Below are positions 17,285 to 27,612 of a DNA stretch of 64,000 nt, in pieces. The translations under genes and the position numbers were made by a program. Source of the DNA: Ruegeria sediminis (GTDB lineage Bacteria > Pseudomonadota > Alphaproteobacteria > Rhodobacterales > Rhodobacteraceae); assembly GCF_005938215.1 (NCBI RefSeq), contig NZ_VCPD01000007.1, forward strand, positions 124,001 through 188,000, written 5' to 3'. The first letter of the stretch is position 1, and each line of letters starts with the position of its first letter. The notes beneath the pieces were generated by a model. The model saw only the letters and a list, made by a program, of their open reading frames with translations, ran no database searches and was not told the origin of the DNA.

Positions 17285-18516
17285 GCCGCGCGCGCTCCCT
17301 CAGCCTGGCCGCCTATCGCGTGCTGTCCTGGAGAGGACAGTCCAGAAACAGCGGCTATGCGGTGGAGCGCCCCGAAGGCGAGGTTCTGTGGATTCACGTC
17401 AGCGCGCGGGACCGGCTTGCGCCGGTTGAGGATCTTTGCCGCCGCCTGTTGCCCCAACGGCCGGGGCTTGCCGTCTTTCTGACCGTCCCGCCCGGCACCG
17501 AGCCGGCCACATGGGGGCAGAGCGCCCATGTCCTGGTCAGTTTGCCCAACGACAATGCCTCGGCGGTGCGCGGTTTTCTGGATCACTGGCGCCCGGACAT
17601 GGGCATGTGGATCGGCGGCGGCCTGCTGCCCAACCTCATCACGCAGGCGGCAGAGCGGGACATTCCGCTGGTCCTGCTCGAGGCCGATATCGACGTTCGC
17701 ATCCCGCGTGGCCGCCGCTGGCTGCCCGACATCGCCCGTTACACGCTGGACTGCTTTCAGGCCATCCTGACCAGCAGCGAGGCCAAGGCCCGCCAGATCC
17801 GGCGTCTGGGCATTCCCTTTGCAAAGGTGTCCATTGCCGCGCCGCTGCAGGTCAGCCCGAATCCCCGCCCCTGGCCCGAGGACGAACTGATCGAGACCAA
17901 TCACGCGCTTGCCGGGCGTCCCGTCTGGCTGGCGGCATGGGTGCAGGACAAGGAGTTCATCTCGGTCGTGTCGGCCCACCGCCAGGCGCTCCGCCTGCTG
18001 CACCGGCTGGCCCTGATCGTGCATGTCGCCGACAGGAACGAGGCCGCGCCCCTGCGCAAGCGGCTGGAAGCCATGGACCTGCGCTGCACAGACTGGGATT
18101 CGGACAACCAGATCGAGGACGCGACGCAGGTCATCCTGTCCGCCTATCCCGAGGATCTGGGCCTGTGGTACCGGGTCTCGCCGGTCACGTTTCTGGGCAG
18201 TTCGCTGGAGGCCGATGCCGAGGGGGAAAACCCCATGCTGGCCACGTCGCTCGGCTCGGCCCTGATCCACGGCCCCAACGTGCGCAGTTACGCCGACCTC
18301 TATGCGCGGCTCGACGAGGTGGGCGCCGCCTGCACGGTGCAAAACGCCGAGGAACTTGGCGACCGCGTGGTCGAGCTGCTGGCGCCTGACAGGGCCGCCG
18401 ACATGGCGCTGGCGGGCTGGAATCTGGTCACCGAGGGCGCGCAGCTGACGGACCAGCTGAGCGACATGCTTCAGGAGCATCTGGACAAGCGGAGGGTGGA
18501 CCATGCGGGCGCCTGA
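17281..18516 (+). CDS. Kdo transferase (WaaA/KdtA)-like glycosyltransferase
   Basis: A 411-residue protein of the 3-deoxy-D-manno-octulosonate transferase family, which adds Kdo to lipid A at the inner membrane. Visible family features are [30 protein letters not shown], the [16 protein letters not shown] region and a C-terminal [21 protein letters not shown] segment corresponding to the FVGGSL...GGHNPLEP donor loop, here with EGENPM instead. That divergence may mean altered donor choice. The GTG start overlaps the previous stop as GTGA, and the end overlaps lpxK by 14 bases, supporting a lipid A role. Confidence 0.85.
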   Translation: MSRARSLSLAAYRVLSWRGQSRNSGYAVERPEGEVLWIHVSARDRLAPVEDLCRRLLPQRPGLAVFLTVPPGTEPATWGQSAHVLVSLPNDNASAVRGFLDHWRPDMGMWIGGGLLPNLITQAAERDIPLVLLEADIDVRIPRGRRWLPDIARYTLDCFQAILTSSEAKARQIRRLGIPFAKVSIAAPLQVSPNPRPWPEDELIETNHALAGRPVWLAAWVQDKEFISVVSAHRQALRLLHRLALIVHVADRNEAAPLRKRLEAMDLRCTDWDSDNQIEDATQVILSAYPEDLGLWYRVSPVTFLGSSLEADAEGENPMLATSLGSALIHGPNVRSYADLYARLDEVGAACTVQNAEELGDRVVELLAPDRAADMALAGWNLVTEGAQLTDQLSDMLQEHLDKRRVDHAGA

Positions 18517-19501
18517 CTGGTGGAACACGCCGCCCGACCGGCCGGACTGGCGCGCGCGGCTGCTGCAGCCGGTCGGGCGGATCTATGCCCGCGCGACGGC
18601 GCGGCGGCTGGCCTCCGGAAACGGCGTGCAGCCGGGCGTGCCGGTGATCTGCGTCGGCAACCTGAACGCGGGCGGAACCGGCAAGACGCCGACGGTGATC
18701 TGGATCGTCGAACAGCTGCGCGACGCCTGGCACAAGCCGCATGTCGTCACCCGCGGTCACGGCGGGTCGCTCGAAGGGCCGTTGCGGGTCGATCCCGCCA
18801 CGCATACGGCGGCGCAGGTGGGCGACGAGCCGCTGCTGCTGGCGGCCTTTGCCGAGGTCTGGGTCGCCAAGGACCGCGCGGCCGGGGCGCGGGCGGCGGC
18901 GCAGGACGGCGCCACTGTGATCGTCTTGGACGACGGGTTCCAGAACCCCTCCGTCGCCAAGGATTTTTCGCTGATTGTGGTGGATGCGGCGCTCGGTTTC
19001 GGCAACGGGCTGTGCCTGCCCGCCGGTCCGCTGCGCGAGCCGGTCGAGGTCGGGTTGCGCCGCGCCGATCTCGTGCTGTCTCTGGGTTCCGAAGACGCGC
19101 AGGAGCAATTCGCCCGGAATTGGGGCGGACGGCTCGGCGTGCCGCACGCGGCCGGAGAATTGCAGCCGCTTCAGACCGGCATGGACTGGAGCAGCACACC
19201 GGTTCTGGCCTTTGCCGGCATCGGCCATCCGGACAAGTTCTTTCGCACCCTGCGCCAACTGGGCGCGAACCTCATGCGGGCCGAGGCGCTGGACGACCAC
19301 CAGCCGCTGACGCCGGCACTCATGACCCGGCTCGAGAACGAGGCGCGTCTGCTCGGCGCCCAGATGGTGACGACGGAAAAGGATGCGGTGCGCCTGCCGC
19401 CCGGATTCCGCAGCAAGGTGATCACCCTGCCGGTGCGCCTGCAGGTGCGGCAGACCGATGAGGTTCGGGAACGGATGCTGAAGGCGGCGCCGTCACCCTG
19501 A
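18503..19501 (+). CDS. lpxK: Tetraacyldisaccharide 4'-kinase
   Basis: A 332-residue inner-membrane kinase that phosphorylates the 4' position of the lipid A disaccharide with ATP. It has the P-loop [13 protein letters not shown] near residues 50-62, the conserved [14 protein letters not shown]-type motif (VLDDGFQ), [14 protein letters not shown], and the [11 protein letters not shown] segment. It is the last gene of the pmbA-IMPase-Kdo transferase-lpxK run, and its stop overlaps the convergent CoA-transferase gene by nine bases. Confidence 0.95.
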   Translation: MRAPDWWNTPPDRPDWRARLLQPVGRIYARATARRLASGNGVQPGVPVICVGNLNAGGTGKTPTVIWIVEQLRDAWHKPHVVTRGHGGSLEGPLRVDPATHTAAQVGDEPLLLAAFAEVWVAKDRAAGARAAAQDGATVIVLDDGFQNPSVAKDFSLIVVDAALGFGNGLCLPAGPLREPVEVGLRRADLVLSLGSEDAQEQFARNWGGRLGVPHAAGELQPLQTGMDWSSTPVLAFAGIGHPDKFFRTLRQLGANLMRAEALDDHQPLTPALMTRLENEARLLGAQMVTTEKDAVRLPPGFRSKVITLPVRLQVRQTDEVRERMLKAAPSP

Positions 19502-20614
19502 GCGGTCATCCTCGCCCAGTTTCGGCGCGGGCCGGGTCAGCGCCAGTTCCGCGTCCGAAAAGACGAAGGGCGAGCGGATGCCCGGCACCCCTTCCAGTTC
19601 GACCTGCATGCCGCGCGCCACGACCTGCGGATCGGCCATCACTTCGTCCAGCGTGTTGATCGGTCCGGCGGGAATGCCCTGCGCTTCGCAAGCCGCAAGA
19701 AGATCGGCCTTTTCGCGTCGCGCCGTGGCCCCGTTCAGCCGCGCGATCATCACGCGCCGGTTGGCGAGCCGGTCCTTGTTGCGCTGGAACTCCGGCGCTT
19801 CGGCCATGTCGTCGAGACCCAGCACGCGGCAGAGCCGCTGGTACTGCCGGTCGTTGCCGGTGGCGATGATGATATGGCCGTCGGCGCAGTCGAACACCTG
19901 GTAGGGCGCGAGGTTCACATGGGCGTTGCCCATCCGCCCCGGCGCCTTGCCCGTGGTCAGGTAGTTCAGCGCCTGGTTGGCGGTGACCGCGACCGCCACG
20001 TCCAGCAGCGCCATGTCCACCTGCTGCCCGCGTCCGGTACGCTCGCGCTGATGCAGCGCCGCAAGGACGCCGGCGACAGAGTAGATCCCGGTGAAGACGT
20101 CGGTGATCGCCACCCCCGCCTTCTGCGGTTGGCCGTCCGGCTCGCCGGTGATCGACATCAGGCCGGACATGCCCTGGATGATGAAATCGTAGCCGGCGCG
20201 ATGCGCATAGGGGCCGGTCTGGCCGAAACCCGTGATCGAACAGTAGATCAGGCGCGGATTGACGCCCTTGAGGCTGTCGTAGTCGAGCCCGTATTTCTTC
20301 AGGCCGCCGACCTTGAAATTCTCGATCAGTATGTCCGCATTGGCCACGAGTTCGCGCACCTGCGCCTGCCCCTCGGAGGTCGAGAAATCCACCGTGACCG
20401 AGGCCTTGCCCCTGTTCGCGGAATGGAAATACGCGGCCGAAACGTCGTCGTCCCGCGTGACGAAGGGCGGTCCCCAGGCGCGGGTGTCGTCGCCGTCGGG
20501 CGATTCCACCTTGATCACTTCGGCGCCCAGGTCCGCAAAGGTCTGACCGGCCCAGGGGCCGGCCAGAATGCGCGCCAGTTCGACGACTTTCAGACCGGCG
20601 AGAGGTGCCGCCAT
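19493..20614 (-). CDS. CaiB/BaiF-family CoA-transferase
   Basis: A 373-residue class III CoA-transferase. It begins [35 protein letters not shown], the standard family opening, and contains KGIKKY-like and [28 protein letters not shown] segments. The likely catalytic aspartate is in [11 protein letters not shown]. The family moves CoA between carboxylic acids such as formate/oxalate, carnitine or bile acids; the substrate here is unknown. It is third in an operon after the DciA-like and DsbA-like genes, sharing one base with the latter, but its link to them is not obvious. Confidence 0.92.
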   Translation of the reverse strand: MAAPLAGLKVVELARILAGPWAGQTFADLGAEVIKVESPDGDDTRAWGPPFVTRDDDVSAAYFHSANRGKASVTVDFSTSEGQAQVRELVANADILIENFKVGGLKKYGLDYDSLKGVNPRLIYCSITGFGQTGPYAHRAGYDFIIQGMSGLMSITGEPDGQPQKAGVAITDVFTGIYSVAGVLAALHQRERTGRGQQVDMALLDVAVAVTANQALNYLTTGKAPGRMGNAHVNLAPYQVFDCADGHIIIATGNDRQYQRLCRVLGLDDMAEAPEFQRNKDRLANRRVMIARLNGATARREKADLLAACEAQGIPAGPINTLDEVMADPQVVARGMQVELEGVPGIRSPFVFSDAELALTRPAPKLGEDDRSG

Positions 20615-21279
20615 CAGTTGCCCAGTTCCTCTTCGATCAAGGTCTTGAAATCGGCATAGGACTGGTTCTCGACCTTCTTGCCGTTGACGATGAAGGTCGG
20701 GGTCGCCTCGATCCCGTCCTTTTCCGCGTTTTCCTGATACCAGGCGACGAGGGTCTGCGCATTGTTTGCGTCCTGCAGGCAGGCCTCGAGCTGGTCGTCG
20801 TCAAGACCGGCCAGCCGCCCGATCTTGCGCAGTTCGCCGACGATCTCGTTCGGGCCGCCGGCGCGGGTCCAGTCGGCTTGGCTCTTGAAGATCAGGTCGG
20901 TGAGGCCGAAGAACTTGTCGGGCCCGGCGCAGCGCGCGATCATCGACGCCCACAGGCCGTAGCGGTCGAAATAGACCTCGCGATAGACGAACTTGACCTT
21001 GCCGGTGTCGATGAAATCCTTCTTGAGCTGCTTGTACGGGCCTTCGTGGAAGGAGGCGCAGTGCGGGCAGGTGAAGGAGGCGTATTCGATGATCTCGACG
21101 GGCGCGTCCTCGGCCCCCTGAACCATTTCGACGACACTCGACGTGTCGATTTCGGTCTCTTGCGCGTTCGCCTGGCCGACCAGCGGGTTGTTGGGCAACT
21201 CGACCGCCGGGCGGGTCAGCCAGTAGGCGCCTGCTGCCACGGCGACAGCCGCGCAGATCACGATTGCAAAACGGGTCAT
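20614..21279 (-). CDS. DsbA-family periplasmic thiol-disulphide protein
   Basis: A 221-residue protein with an N-terminal signal or anchor segment (residues 1-20) and a thioredoxin-fold domain with an inserted helical region. The active site is FTCPHC, about residue 73, and the cis-proline lies in ATPTFIVNGKK. Such proteins oxidise cysteines in exported proteins or serve cytochrome maturation. Neighbours do not identify clients. The start at 21279 opens the signal peptide. It lies 13 bases after the DciA-like gene on the same strand. Confidence 0.92.
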   Translation of the reverse strand: MTRFAIVICAAVAVAAGAYWLTRPAVELPNNPLVGQANAQETEIDTSSVVEMVQGAEDAPVEIIEYASFTCPHCASFHEGPYKQLKKDFIDTGKVKFVYREVYFDRYGLWASMIARCAGPDKFFGLTDLIFKSQADWTRAGGPNEIVGELRKIGRLAGLDDDQLEACLQDANNAQTLVAWYQENAEKDGIEATPTFIVNGKKVENQSYADFKTLIEEELGN

Positions 21280-21292
21280 TCTCAGCCCTTTC

Positions 21293-21799
21293 TCAGCGTT
21301 TTGTCTTGGATAATACGTTGCGGCCCAGACGTTCAAGGGCCGCGCGGAGATCGTTGTCACAGACCTTGCCTGCGGTCCGTGTCGCCTCGGCGGCAATCTC
21401 GGGAGCGATGGCGGGTTTCGCCACTTCCGGCTTGTGCCGGAAACGGGCCTGCCCCTCGGCGAATCCGGTCGGAGCCGTCTGCGTGATGCGGATGCGGCTG
21501 ATGGCGTTGTAGCCGTATACCGCATTCACCCGGGCGCGGAGCTGTTCCTTCTGCATCTCCAGCATGGGCGCCTGCGGTCCGGTGGTCAGGACCGTCAGCG
21601 TGGCGCCGAAACCGCCCTTGCCATAGCCCACGCTGACCGGCAGCGCGATGGAGGCGATGTCCTGCCCCGCGATCTCGGCCCAATGGGTCAACAGGCGCGA
21701 CACGGCAAAGCCCCGGCTTTCACCGGCGCGCCGGATCTGGTCGTTGAGCAATGTTGCGGTGCGCTTGAACCCGCGCGTCGTGGATTGTCTGGGCGACAT
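21293..21799 (-). CDS. DciA-like (DUF721) protein
   Basis: A 168-residue protein with the DUF721/DciA domain. It has HWAEIAGQDIASIALPVSV, then a central beta portion containing LTVLTTGPQAPMLEMQKEQLRARVNAVYGYNAISRIRI, the diagnostic family pattern. DciA is the ancestral loader or regulator of the replicative helicase DnaB where DnaC is absent; assigning that role here is by family only. The C-terminal tail is charged. I use ATG 21799, with GGAAA upstream. It is first in the operon and divergent from mutY. Confidence 0.85.
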   Translation of the reverse strand: MSPRQSTTRGFKRTATLLNDQIRRAGESRGFAVSRLLTHWAEIAGQDIASIALPVSVGYGKGGFGATLTVLTTGPQAPMLEMQKEQLRARVNAVYGYNAISRIRITQTAPTGFAEGQARFRHKPEVAKPAIAPEIAAEATRTAGKVCDNDLRAALERLGRNVLSKTKR

Positions 21800-21880
21800 C
21801 TGGTTTCCGACTCCTCGTCCGCTATTGTAATGGGCGGTTGGGCGGGTGCCAGCGAAACCCGACGAGCAGAGGGATAAAAC

Positions 21881-22936
21881 TTGCGTGACGGTAAAGACCT
21901 TGATGTGAGCGGCGTGTTGCTGGCCTGGTACGACCGCCATGCGCGGGACTTGCCCTGGCGGGTCGGTCCGGCGGATCGCGCGGCCGGGATGTGTCCCGAC
22001 CCCTATCGCGTATGGCTGTCCGAGGTCATGCTGCAGCAGACGACGGTTGCGGCGGTGCGCGACTATTTCCACCGTTTCACGGCCCGCTGGCCCACGGTCG
22101 AGGCGCTGGCCGCCGCGCCGGACGAGCAGGTGATGGGAGAATGGGCGGGCCTTGGATACTATGCTCGCGCCCGCAACCTTCTGAAATGCGCCCGCACCGT
22201 TGCCGGCGAAATGGGCGGGCGGTTTCCCGCCTCGCATGACGCACTGCGGGGCCTGCCGGGCATCGGCCCCTATACTGCCGCCGCGATCGCGGCCATTGCC
22301 TTTGACCAGCCCGAAACCGTGCTCGACGGCAATGTCGAGCGGGTCATGGCCCGGTTTCACGACATCCACGACCCGCTGCCTGCCGCCAAGCCGTTGTTGA
22401 AAGAGCGGGCCGCGGCGCTGACGCCGATGCGCAGGCCCGGAGACTACGCGCAGGCGGTGATGGATCTGGGCGCCACGATCTGCACGCCCAGGTCGCCGGC
22501 CTGCGGCATCTGCCCGCTGCGCGACCCCTGTCTGGCGCGGGCGTCGGGCACGGCGGCGGAACTGCCGAAGAAGAGCCCGAAAAAGCCCAAGCCCACCCGG
22601 CACGGCTATGTCTATCTGGCGCGGCGCGGGGACGGGGCCTGGCTGATGGAGCGCCGCCCGGACAAGGGGCTATTGGGCGGCATGCTGGGCTGGCCGGGAT
22701 CGGACTGGACCGCTGCGCCGGCCGAAGCCCCGCCCTTTGGCGCGGAGTGGCAAAGCCTTGGCGAGGACGTGCGCCATACCTTCACCCATTTCCACCTGGT
22801 CCTGAAGGTTCGTACCGCCGTGCTGCCGGACGGCCTGCAGCCAGAGGGGTTCAAGATCGTCGGCAAGCATGAGTTCCGGCCATCCGACCTGCCCACCGTC
22901 ATGCGCAAGGCCTATGACCTCTGGCGCGGCCAATAG
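21881..22936 (+). CDS. mutY: A/G-specific adenine glycosylase
   Basis: A 351-residue base-excision repair enzyme that removes adenine opposite 8-oxoguanine. Catalytic E48 lies in WLSEVMLQQTT, and D149 in VLDGNVERVMARF follows the helix-hairpin-helix LPGIGPYTAAAI. The 4Fe-4S cluster cysteines C201, C208, C211 and C217 show the exact C-x6-C-x2-C-x5-C spacing. The C-terminal NUDIX-like domain, which recognises 8-oxoG, spans about residues 235-350. The start is TTG at 21881 with AGAGGGA seven bases upstream; GTG at 21905 is the alternative. Confidence 0.95.
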   Translation: MRDGKDLDVSGVLLAWYDRHARDLPWRVGPADRAAGMCPDPYRVWLSEVMLQQTTVAAVRDYFHRFTARWPTVEALAAAPDEQVMGEWAGLGYYARARNLLKCARTVAGEMGGRFPASHDALRGLPGIGPYTAAAIAAIAFDQPETVLDGNVERVMARFHDIHDPLPAAKPLLKERAAALTPMRRPGDYAQAVMDLGATICTPRSPACGICPLRDPCLARASGTAAELPKKSPKKPKPTRHGYVYLARRGDGAWLMERRPDKGLLGGMLGWPGSDWTAAPAEAPPFGAEWQSLGEDVRHTFTHFHLVLKVRTAVLPDGLQPEGFKIVGKHEFRPSDLPTVMRKAYDLWRGQ

Positions 22937-22997
22937 ACCGCTGGGCAGGCACCGTGGGCAGGGATATTCTCCGCCCAAACGGAAATGGAATACCCCG

Positions 22998-24131
22998 ATG
23001 ATCTCGCACGAATCCCTGTCCCGCTGGCAATCCGCCCTTCCCTTCTGGGCCTCGTTCCTGCTGGTTCCTCTGATCTGGGTCACCGCGAGCCTGGGCGGCT
23101 GGTGGCTGATCCTGGTGCCGCTGTCGACCTGGTGGGCTTTTGCGGTTCTGGATCGCCTGACGGGGCTGAACCTTGAAAACGCCGATCCGGACGCGACGGA
23201 TGACGACCTGCGCTGGTACATTCTGCTGACCAGGCTGTGGGTGCCGGTGCAGTTCCTGACGCTGTACGGGCTGATCTGGTACGCGACCCGCGCCGGGCAT
23301 CTGGGCACGGGCGAAAGGATCGCCCTGTTCTTCGGCATGGGGGTGCTTTCGGGCACGATCGGGATCAACTACGCGCACGAGCTGATGCACCAGAAGGGGC
23401 GGTTCGAGCGCTGGCTGGGCGACATCCTGCTGGCGATGGTGCTCTATTCGCATTTCCGCTCGGAACATCTGCTGGTGCATCACCGCTATGTCGGAACCCC
23501 GCGCGATCCGGTCACGGCGCGTTACAATGAGGGGTTCCACCGGTTCTACCCGCGCGTCCTGCGGCAATGCCTGCGGTCGGCCTTTAGGGCCGAGCGCGAG
23601 AAACTCGTCCGTAGGGATCTGCCCTGGACCGACCTTGCGAACCCGTTCTGGCGCTACTGGGCGCTGCAGGGCGGGATGCTGCTGCTGGCCGTTCTTGTCG
23701 GCCGCTGGGGCGGGCTGGGGCTGTTCCTGGTGCAGGCGGGCACTGCCATCTGGCAGCTGGAACTGGTCAACTATGTCGAGCATTACGGCCTGACCCGGAA
23801 GCACCTGGCCAACGGCAAATACGAGCATGTCCACCCGCGCCATTCCTGGAACGCGGCGCACAAGGCGTCGAACTGGCTGCTGATCAACCTGCAGCGCCAT
23901 TCCGATCACCACTACAAGCCGGACCGGCGCTTCCCGCTGCTGCAGAACCACGCCGAGGAAGCCGCGCCGCAGCTGCCCTACGGCTATCCGGTGATGACCG
24001 TGGCCGCCATGATCCCGCCGTTGTGGCGCAGGGTGATGAACCCCCGCGTCCGCGCCTGGCGGCGGCAGTACTACCCCGAGATCACCGACTGGAAGCCCTA
24101 CAACAAGGCGCGCACTCCGATGCCGCGCTAG
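22998..24131 (+). CDS. alkB: AlkB-type membrane di-iron hydroxylase (alkane 1-monooxygenase)
   Basis: A 377-residue integral membrane protein with about six hydrophobic segments. The di-iron histidine clusters are HELMH (127-131), EHLLVHH (156-162) and LQRHSDHH (298-305), plus the NYVEHYG motif (258-264) characteristic of the alkane hydroxylase branch rather than the lipid desaturases. It would hydroxylate the terminal carbon of medium or long alkanes, using electrons from a rubredoxin or ferredoxin partner not encoded nearby. I start at MISHES (22998). It is convergent with the cyclase gene 14 bases away. Confidence 0.85.
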   Translation: MISHESLSRWQSALPFWASFLLVPLIWVTASLGGWWLILVPLSTWWAFAVLDRLTGLNLENADPDATDDDLRWYILLTRLWVPVQFLTLYGLIWYATRAGHLGTGERIALFFGMGVLSGTIGINYAHELMHQKGRFERWLGDILLAMVLYSHFRSEHLLVHHRYVGTPRDPVTARYNEGFHRFYPRVLRQCLRSAFRAEREKLVRRDLPWTDLANPFWRYWALQGGMLLLAVLVGRWGGLGLFLVQAGTAIWQLELVNYVEHYGLTRKHLANGKYEHVHPRHSWNAAHKASNWLLINLQRHSDHHYKPDRRFPLLQNHAEEAAPQLPYGYPVMTVAAMIPPLWRRVMNPRVRAWRRQYYPEITDWKPYNKARTPMPR

Positions 24132-24145
24132 AGGCTTTCGCGCCG

Positions 24146-25528
24146 TCAGATGGTCCAGACGTCCATCCGGCCCTCGACGCCGGGAACGTCCTGATCGCGG
24201 CGCTGCTCGAACCCGGACAGTTGGTCCGAATCCGCGCCGGTCTCGCGCAGCGCCTGCTTGCGCAGGTCGTCGCTGATGACCAGCCGGACGCCATAGGAAC
24301 GGGTCATCGTCTCGAGCTTGGCGGCCACGTTCACCGCGTTGCCGATCACCGCGAATTCCAGCCGGTTCGCGCCGATGTCGCCCAGAACCACCGGCCCGTA
24401 ATGCAGGCCGATGCCGACCTGGATCTCGGGCTCGCCGGCACGGCGACGTTCGGTGTTCCAACGCTCGATCACCCGGATCATCGAGCGGGCGCAGGCCAGC
24501 GCGTTGCCCGCGTCCCGGTCCCCGGCGACAGGGGTGCCGAAGGTCGCCATCAGCCCGTCGCCCAGATATTTGTCGAGCGTGCCGTGGTTCCGGAACACCT
24601 CGGATTCCATCCGCGCGTGAAAGCCGCGCAGCACCTCGATCACCTCGTAGGGATCGCGCCCGGCCGCGAATTTGGTGAAGCCGACGATGTCGATGAACAG
24701 GACCGCGATGTTCTCCTTTCGCACCTGTTTCAGCGGCTCGTCATTCTGGCTGAGTTCATCGACGACATTGGGCGAGAAATACCGCGACAGGTTGGCGCGT
24801 TCCCGTTCGAGCCCCGCATTGGCCATCAGCAGTCGGTTGAAGCGCCGCATGGAAACCCCCAGCGTCACGGCGACCAGCATGAAGACCACCACCTCCTGCA
24901 CCCGCATGTGGATCATGAAGCTGTTGGGGTCCATCATCTCCGCCACGTCCGGAAAACCGGCAAAGGCCGCCGCCGCGGCCTGCGACAACACGGGGATCGG
25001 GGTCGAGAACCACCAGGCCGCGATCCATCCAAGCGTCCACATTCCGGTGGTCCAGCTTCCGATGGCGATGACGGTGCGCCAGGAATAGGCCAGCGTGCCC
25101 GCGGCCAGGATGACGAAGAAATACTGGAAGTTGTCAAAGCGGTACTGCATCGCCAGCGGGCGCACGTCGTCGCTGAACGGGTTCGGCACGACCATGCCCA
25201 GCGTCATGATCAGAAGATCGGCGAAGATCAGGAACAGCTCGGTCTGGGACTGCCCGACCCGGCCCGCCCGGCGGATCAGCCAGCCATTGGCCGCGATCAA
25301 GACCAGGATGAACTCGTAATACAGCACTTCCCAATGCGGGTTTATGAACACCAGAAGCACGCCGATCAGCGCCATCGAGATCCAGCGCGCCCGCACCGCC
25401 AGTTCCAGCCCTTCGCGCTTGTGCCGTTCAAGCGCGGCTTCGGTGTACTTGTTGTCCAGATCGTACTCGTCGGGCTGCGTGACGAAGAACCGGTCGAACC
25501 TCGATCGGCCCGGGCTGGTGTCGGTCAT
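24146..25528 (-). CDS. Membrane class III adenylate/guanylate cyclase
   Basis: A 460-residue protein. Residues about 48-230 hold six hydrophobic segments forming a membrane sensor-like region, then a short linker and a class III cyclase domain (about 272-430). Metal-binding D280 and D324, and base-reading K320 and E391, are present, as is N400. The position expected to be the transition-state arginine, in the N-x-x-x-R motif, is K404 instead. This may lower activity or indicate changed control. The start at 25528 has GGAG upstream. The product acts at the inner membrane; the stimulus is unknown. Confidence 0.9.
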   Translation of the reverse strand: MTDTSPGRSRFDRFFVTQPDEYDLDNKYTEAALERHKREGLELAVRARWISMALIGVLLVFINPHWEVLYYEFILVLIAANGWLIRRAGRVGQSQTELFLIFADLLIMTLGMVVPNPFSDDVRPLAMQYRFDNFQYFFVILAAGTLAYSWRTVIAIGSWTTGMWTLGWIAAWWFSTPIPVLSQAAAAAFAGFPDVAEMMDPNSFMIHMRVQEVVVFMLVAVTLGVSMRRFNRLLMANAGLERERANLSRYFSPNVVDELSQNDEPLKQVRKENIAVLFIDIVGFTKFAAGRDPYEVIEVLRGFHARMESEVFRNHGTLDKYLGDGLMATFGTPVAGDRDAGNALACARSMIRVIERWNTERRRAGEPEIQVGIGLHYGPVVLGDIGANRLEFAVIGNAVNVAAKLETMTRSYGVRLVISDDLRKQALRETGADSDQLSGFEQRRDQDVPGVEGRMDVWTI

Positions 25529-25596
25529 GCCTCTGGCTCCTTCGTTTGGTGGCGCGAGGACGGGGTCGGGCAATCATCCAAGCACCCCCTACATGA

Positions 25597-25626
25597 AAAC
25601 AAAAGACCCCGCCGGTGCCGGCGGGG
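25597..25626 (-). terminator. Rho-independent terminator of ccrM
   Basis: CCCCGCC (25607-25613) pairs with GGCGGGG (25620-25626) around GGTGCC. The A-rich run at 25597-25604 gives a U-rich tail on the minus strand, about 50 bases after the ccrM stop. It insulates the cyclase gene from ccrM. Confidence 0.85.
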
Positions 25627-25677
25627 CAAGGTTTAGTGCCATGTGTCAGGCCACAGGCACCGGCGGTATGGGTTTGA

Positions 25678-26790
<1,113 letters not shown>

Positions 26791-26835
26791 TCAAGTTCCA
26801 CGGCGCTTTTGCGCTCATTTGGTTGAGACAAGGAT

Positions 26836-26874
26836 GAGTCAAACCGGATTCGCGGTCAAATTCTTTTTTGAATC
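26836..26874. promoter_or_regulatory. Cluster of three GANTC (CcrM) sites upstream of ccrM
   Basis: GAGTC (26836-26840), GATTC (26847-26851) and GAATC (26870-26874) fall within 39 bases of the 106-base gap between rnhB and ccrM. On the ccrM strand, two of them abut TTGA motifs that resemble -35 elements. CcrM methylates GANTC, and in Caulobacter methylation state affects ccrM transcription; an autoregulatory role here is inference. Confidence 0.6.
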
Positions 26875-26887
26875 AAGCGGTTACGAT

Positions 26888-27505
26888 TTACTCTTGATAC
26901 AAGATATTGTGCACCGGCTTGAACGAACGCCTATGGTGTGGGGTGACACCCAGATTTTGAAGCGCCTCGCGATGCTGTTTCGACGGATATCCGGCGTTGG
27001 TTTCCCAGCCATATCCCGGATGCTGTTGCGCCAAATCCACCATCACCCGATCGCGCCAGATCTTCGCGGCGATCGAGGCCGCGGCGATCGAAACAGAACG
27101 GCTGTCGCCCTTGACCACGGCCTGGCTGGGCAGGCCCAGGCCGCGCGGAATCATGTTGCCGTCGATCAGCAGGAAGTCCGGCGCCGGATCGAGCGCGGCC
27201 ACCGCGCGCTCCATCGCCAGGTGCGAGGCGCGCAGGATGTTGTGGCGGTCGATTTCCGCGACGCTGGCCTGGGCCACCGAAACCTCGGCGCGGTCTTGCA
27301 GGATCCGCTCCAGCGCGTCGCGACGCCCGGGCGTCAGTTTCTTGGAGTCGTTCAGGCCCTCGGGAATGTCGTCGGGGTTCAGGACGACGGCGGCGGCCAC
27401 GACCGGCCCGGCCAGCGGCCCGCGCCCCACCTCGTCCACGCCGGCGATCCTGAGATATCCGCGCGCGCGCAGCGCCAGTTCCAGATCGTAATTCGGTGTC
27501 TCCAT
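26888..27505 (-). CDS. rnhB: Ribonuclease HII
   Basis: A 205-residue enzyme that cuts the RNA strand of RNA-DNA hybrids and starts removal of single ribonucleotides from DNA. The family opening AGVDEVGRGPLAGPVVAAAVVL carries catalytic D24 and E25. LIDGN holds a further catalytic aspartate, and YPSKQHREAL is near the C terminus. The length is normal. I start at METPNYDLEL (27505). It lies upstream of ccrM on the same strand. Confidence 0.96.
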   Translation of the reverse strand: METPNYDLELALRARGYLRIAGVDEVGRGPLAGPVVAAAVVLNPDDIPEGLNDSKKLTPGRRDALERILQDRAEVSVAQASVAEIDRHNILRASHLAMERAVAALDPAPDFLLIDGNMIPRGLGLPSQAVVKGDSRSVSIAAASIAAKIWRDRVMVDLAQQHPGYGWETNAGYPSKQHREALQNLGVTPHHRRSFKPVHNILYQE

Positions 27506-27542
27506 ATTCCCCGCAAACCGCGTTTGCGCGATGCGTGCAAGC

Positions 27543-27574
27543 AAAAAGGGAGGGCCGCGCGACGCAGCCCTCCC
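27543..27574 (-). terminator. Rho-independent terminator of the His-rich protein gene
   Basis: GGGAGGGC (27548-27555) pairs with GCCCTCCC (27567-27574), and five A residues at 27543-27547 give the U tract on the minus strand. It separates the His-rich gene from rnhB. Confidence 0.82.
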
Positions 27575-27612
27575 CTCGCGGCGCTCCTTGCGGCGCCGCT
27601 CCCGCTCGAAAC

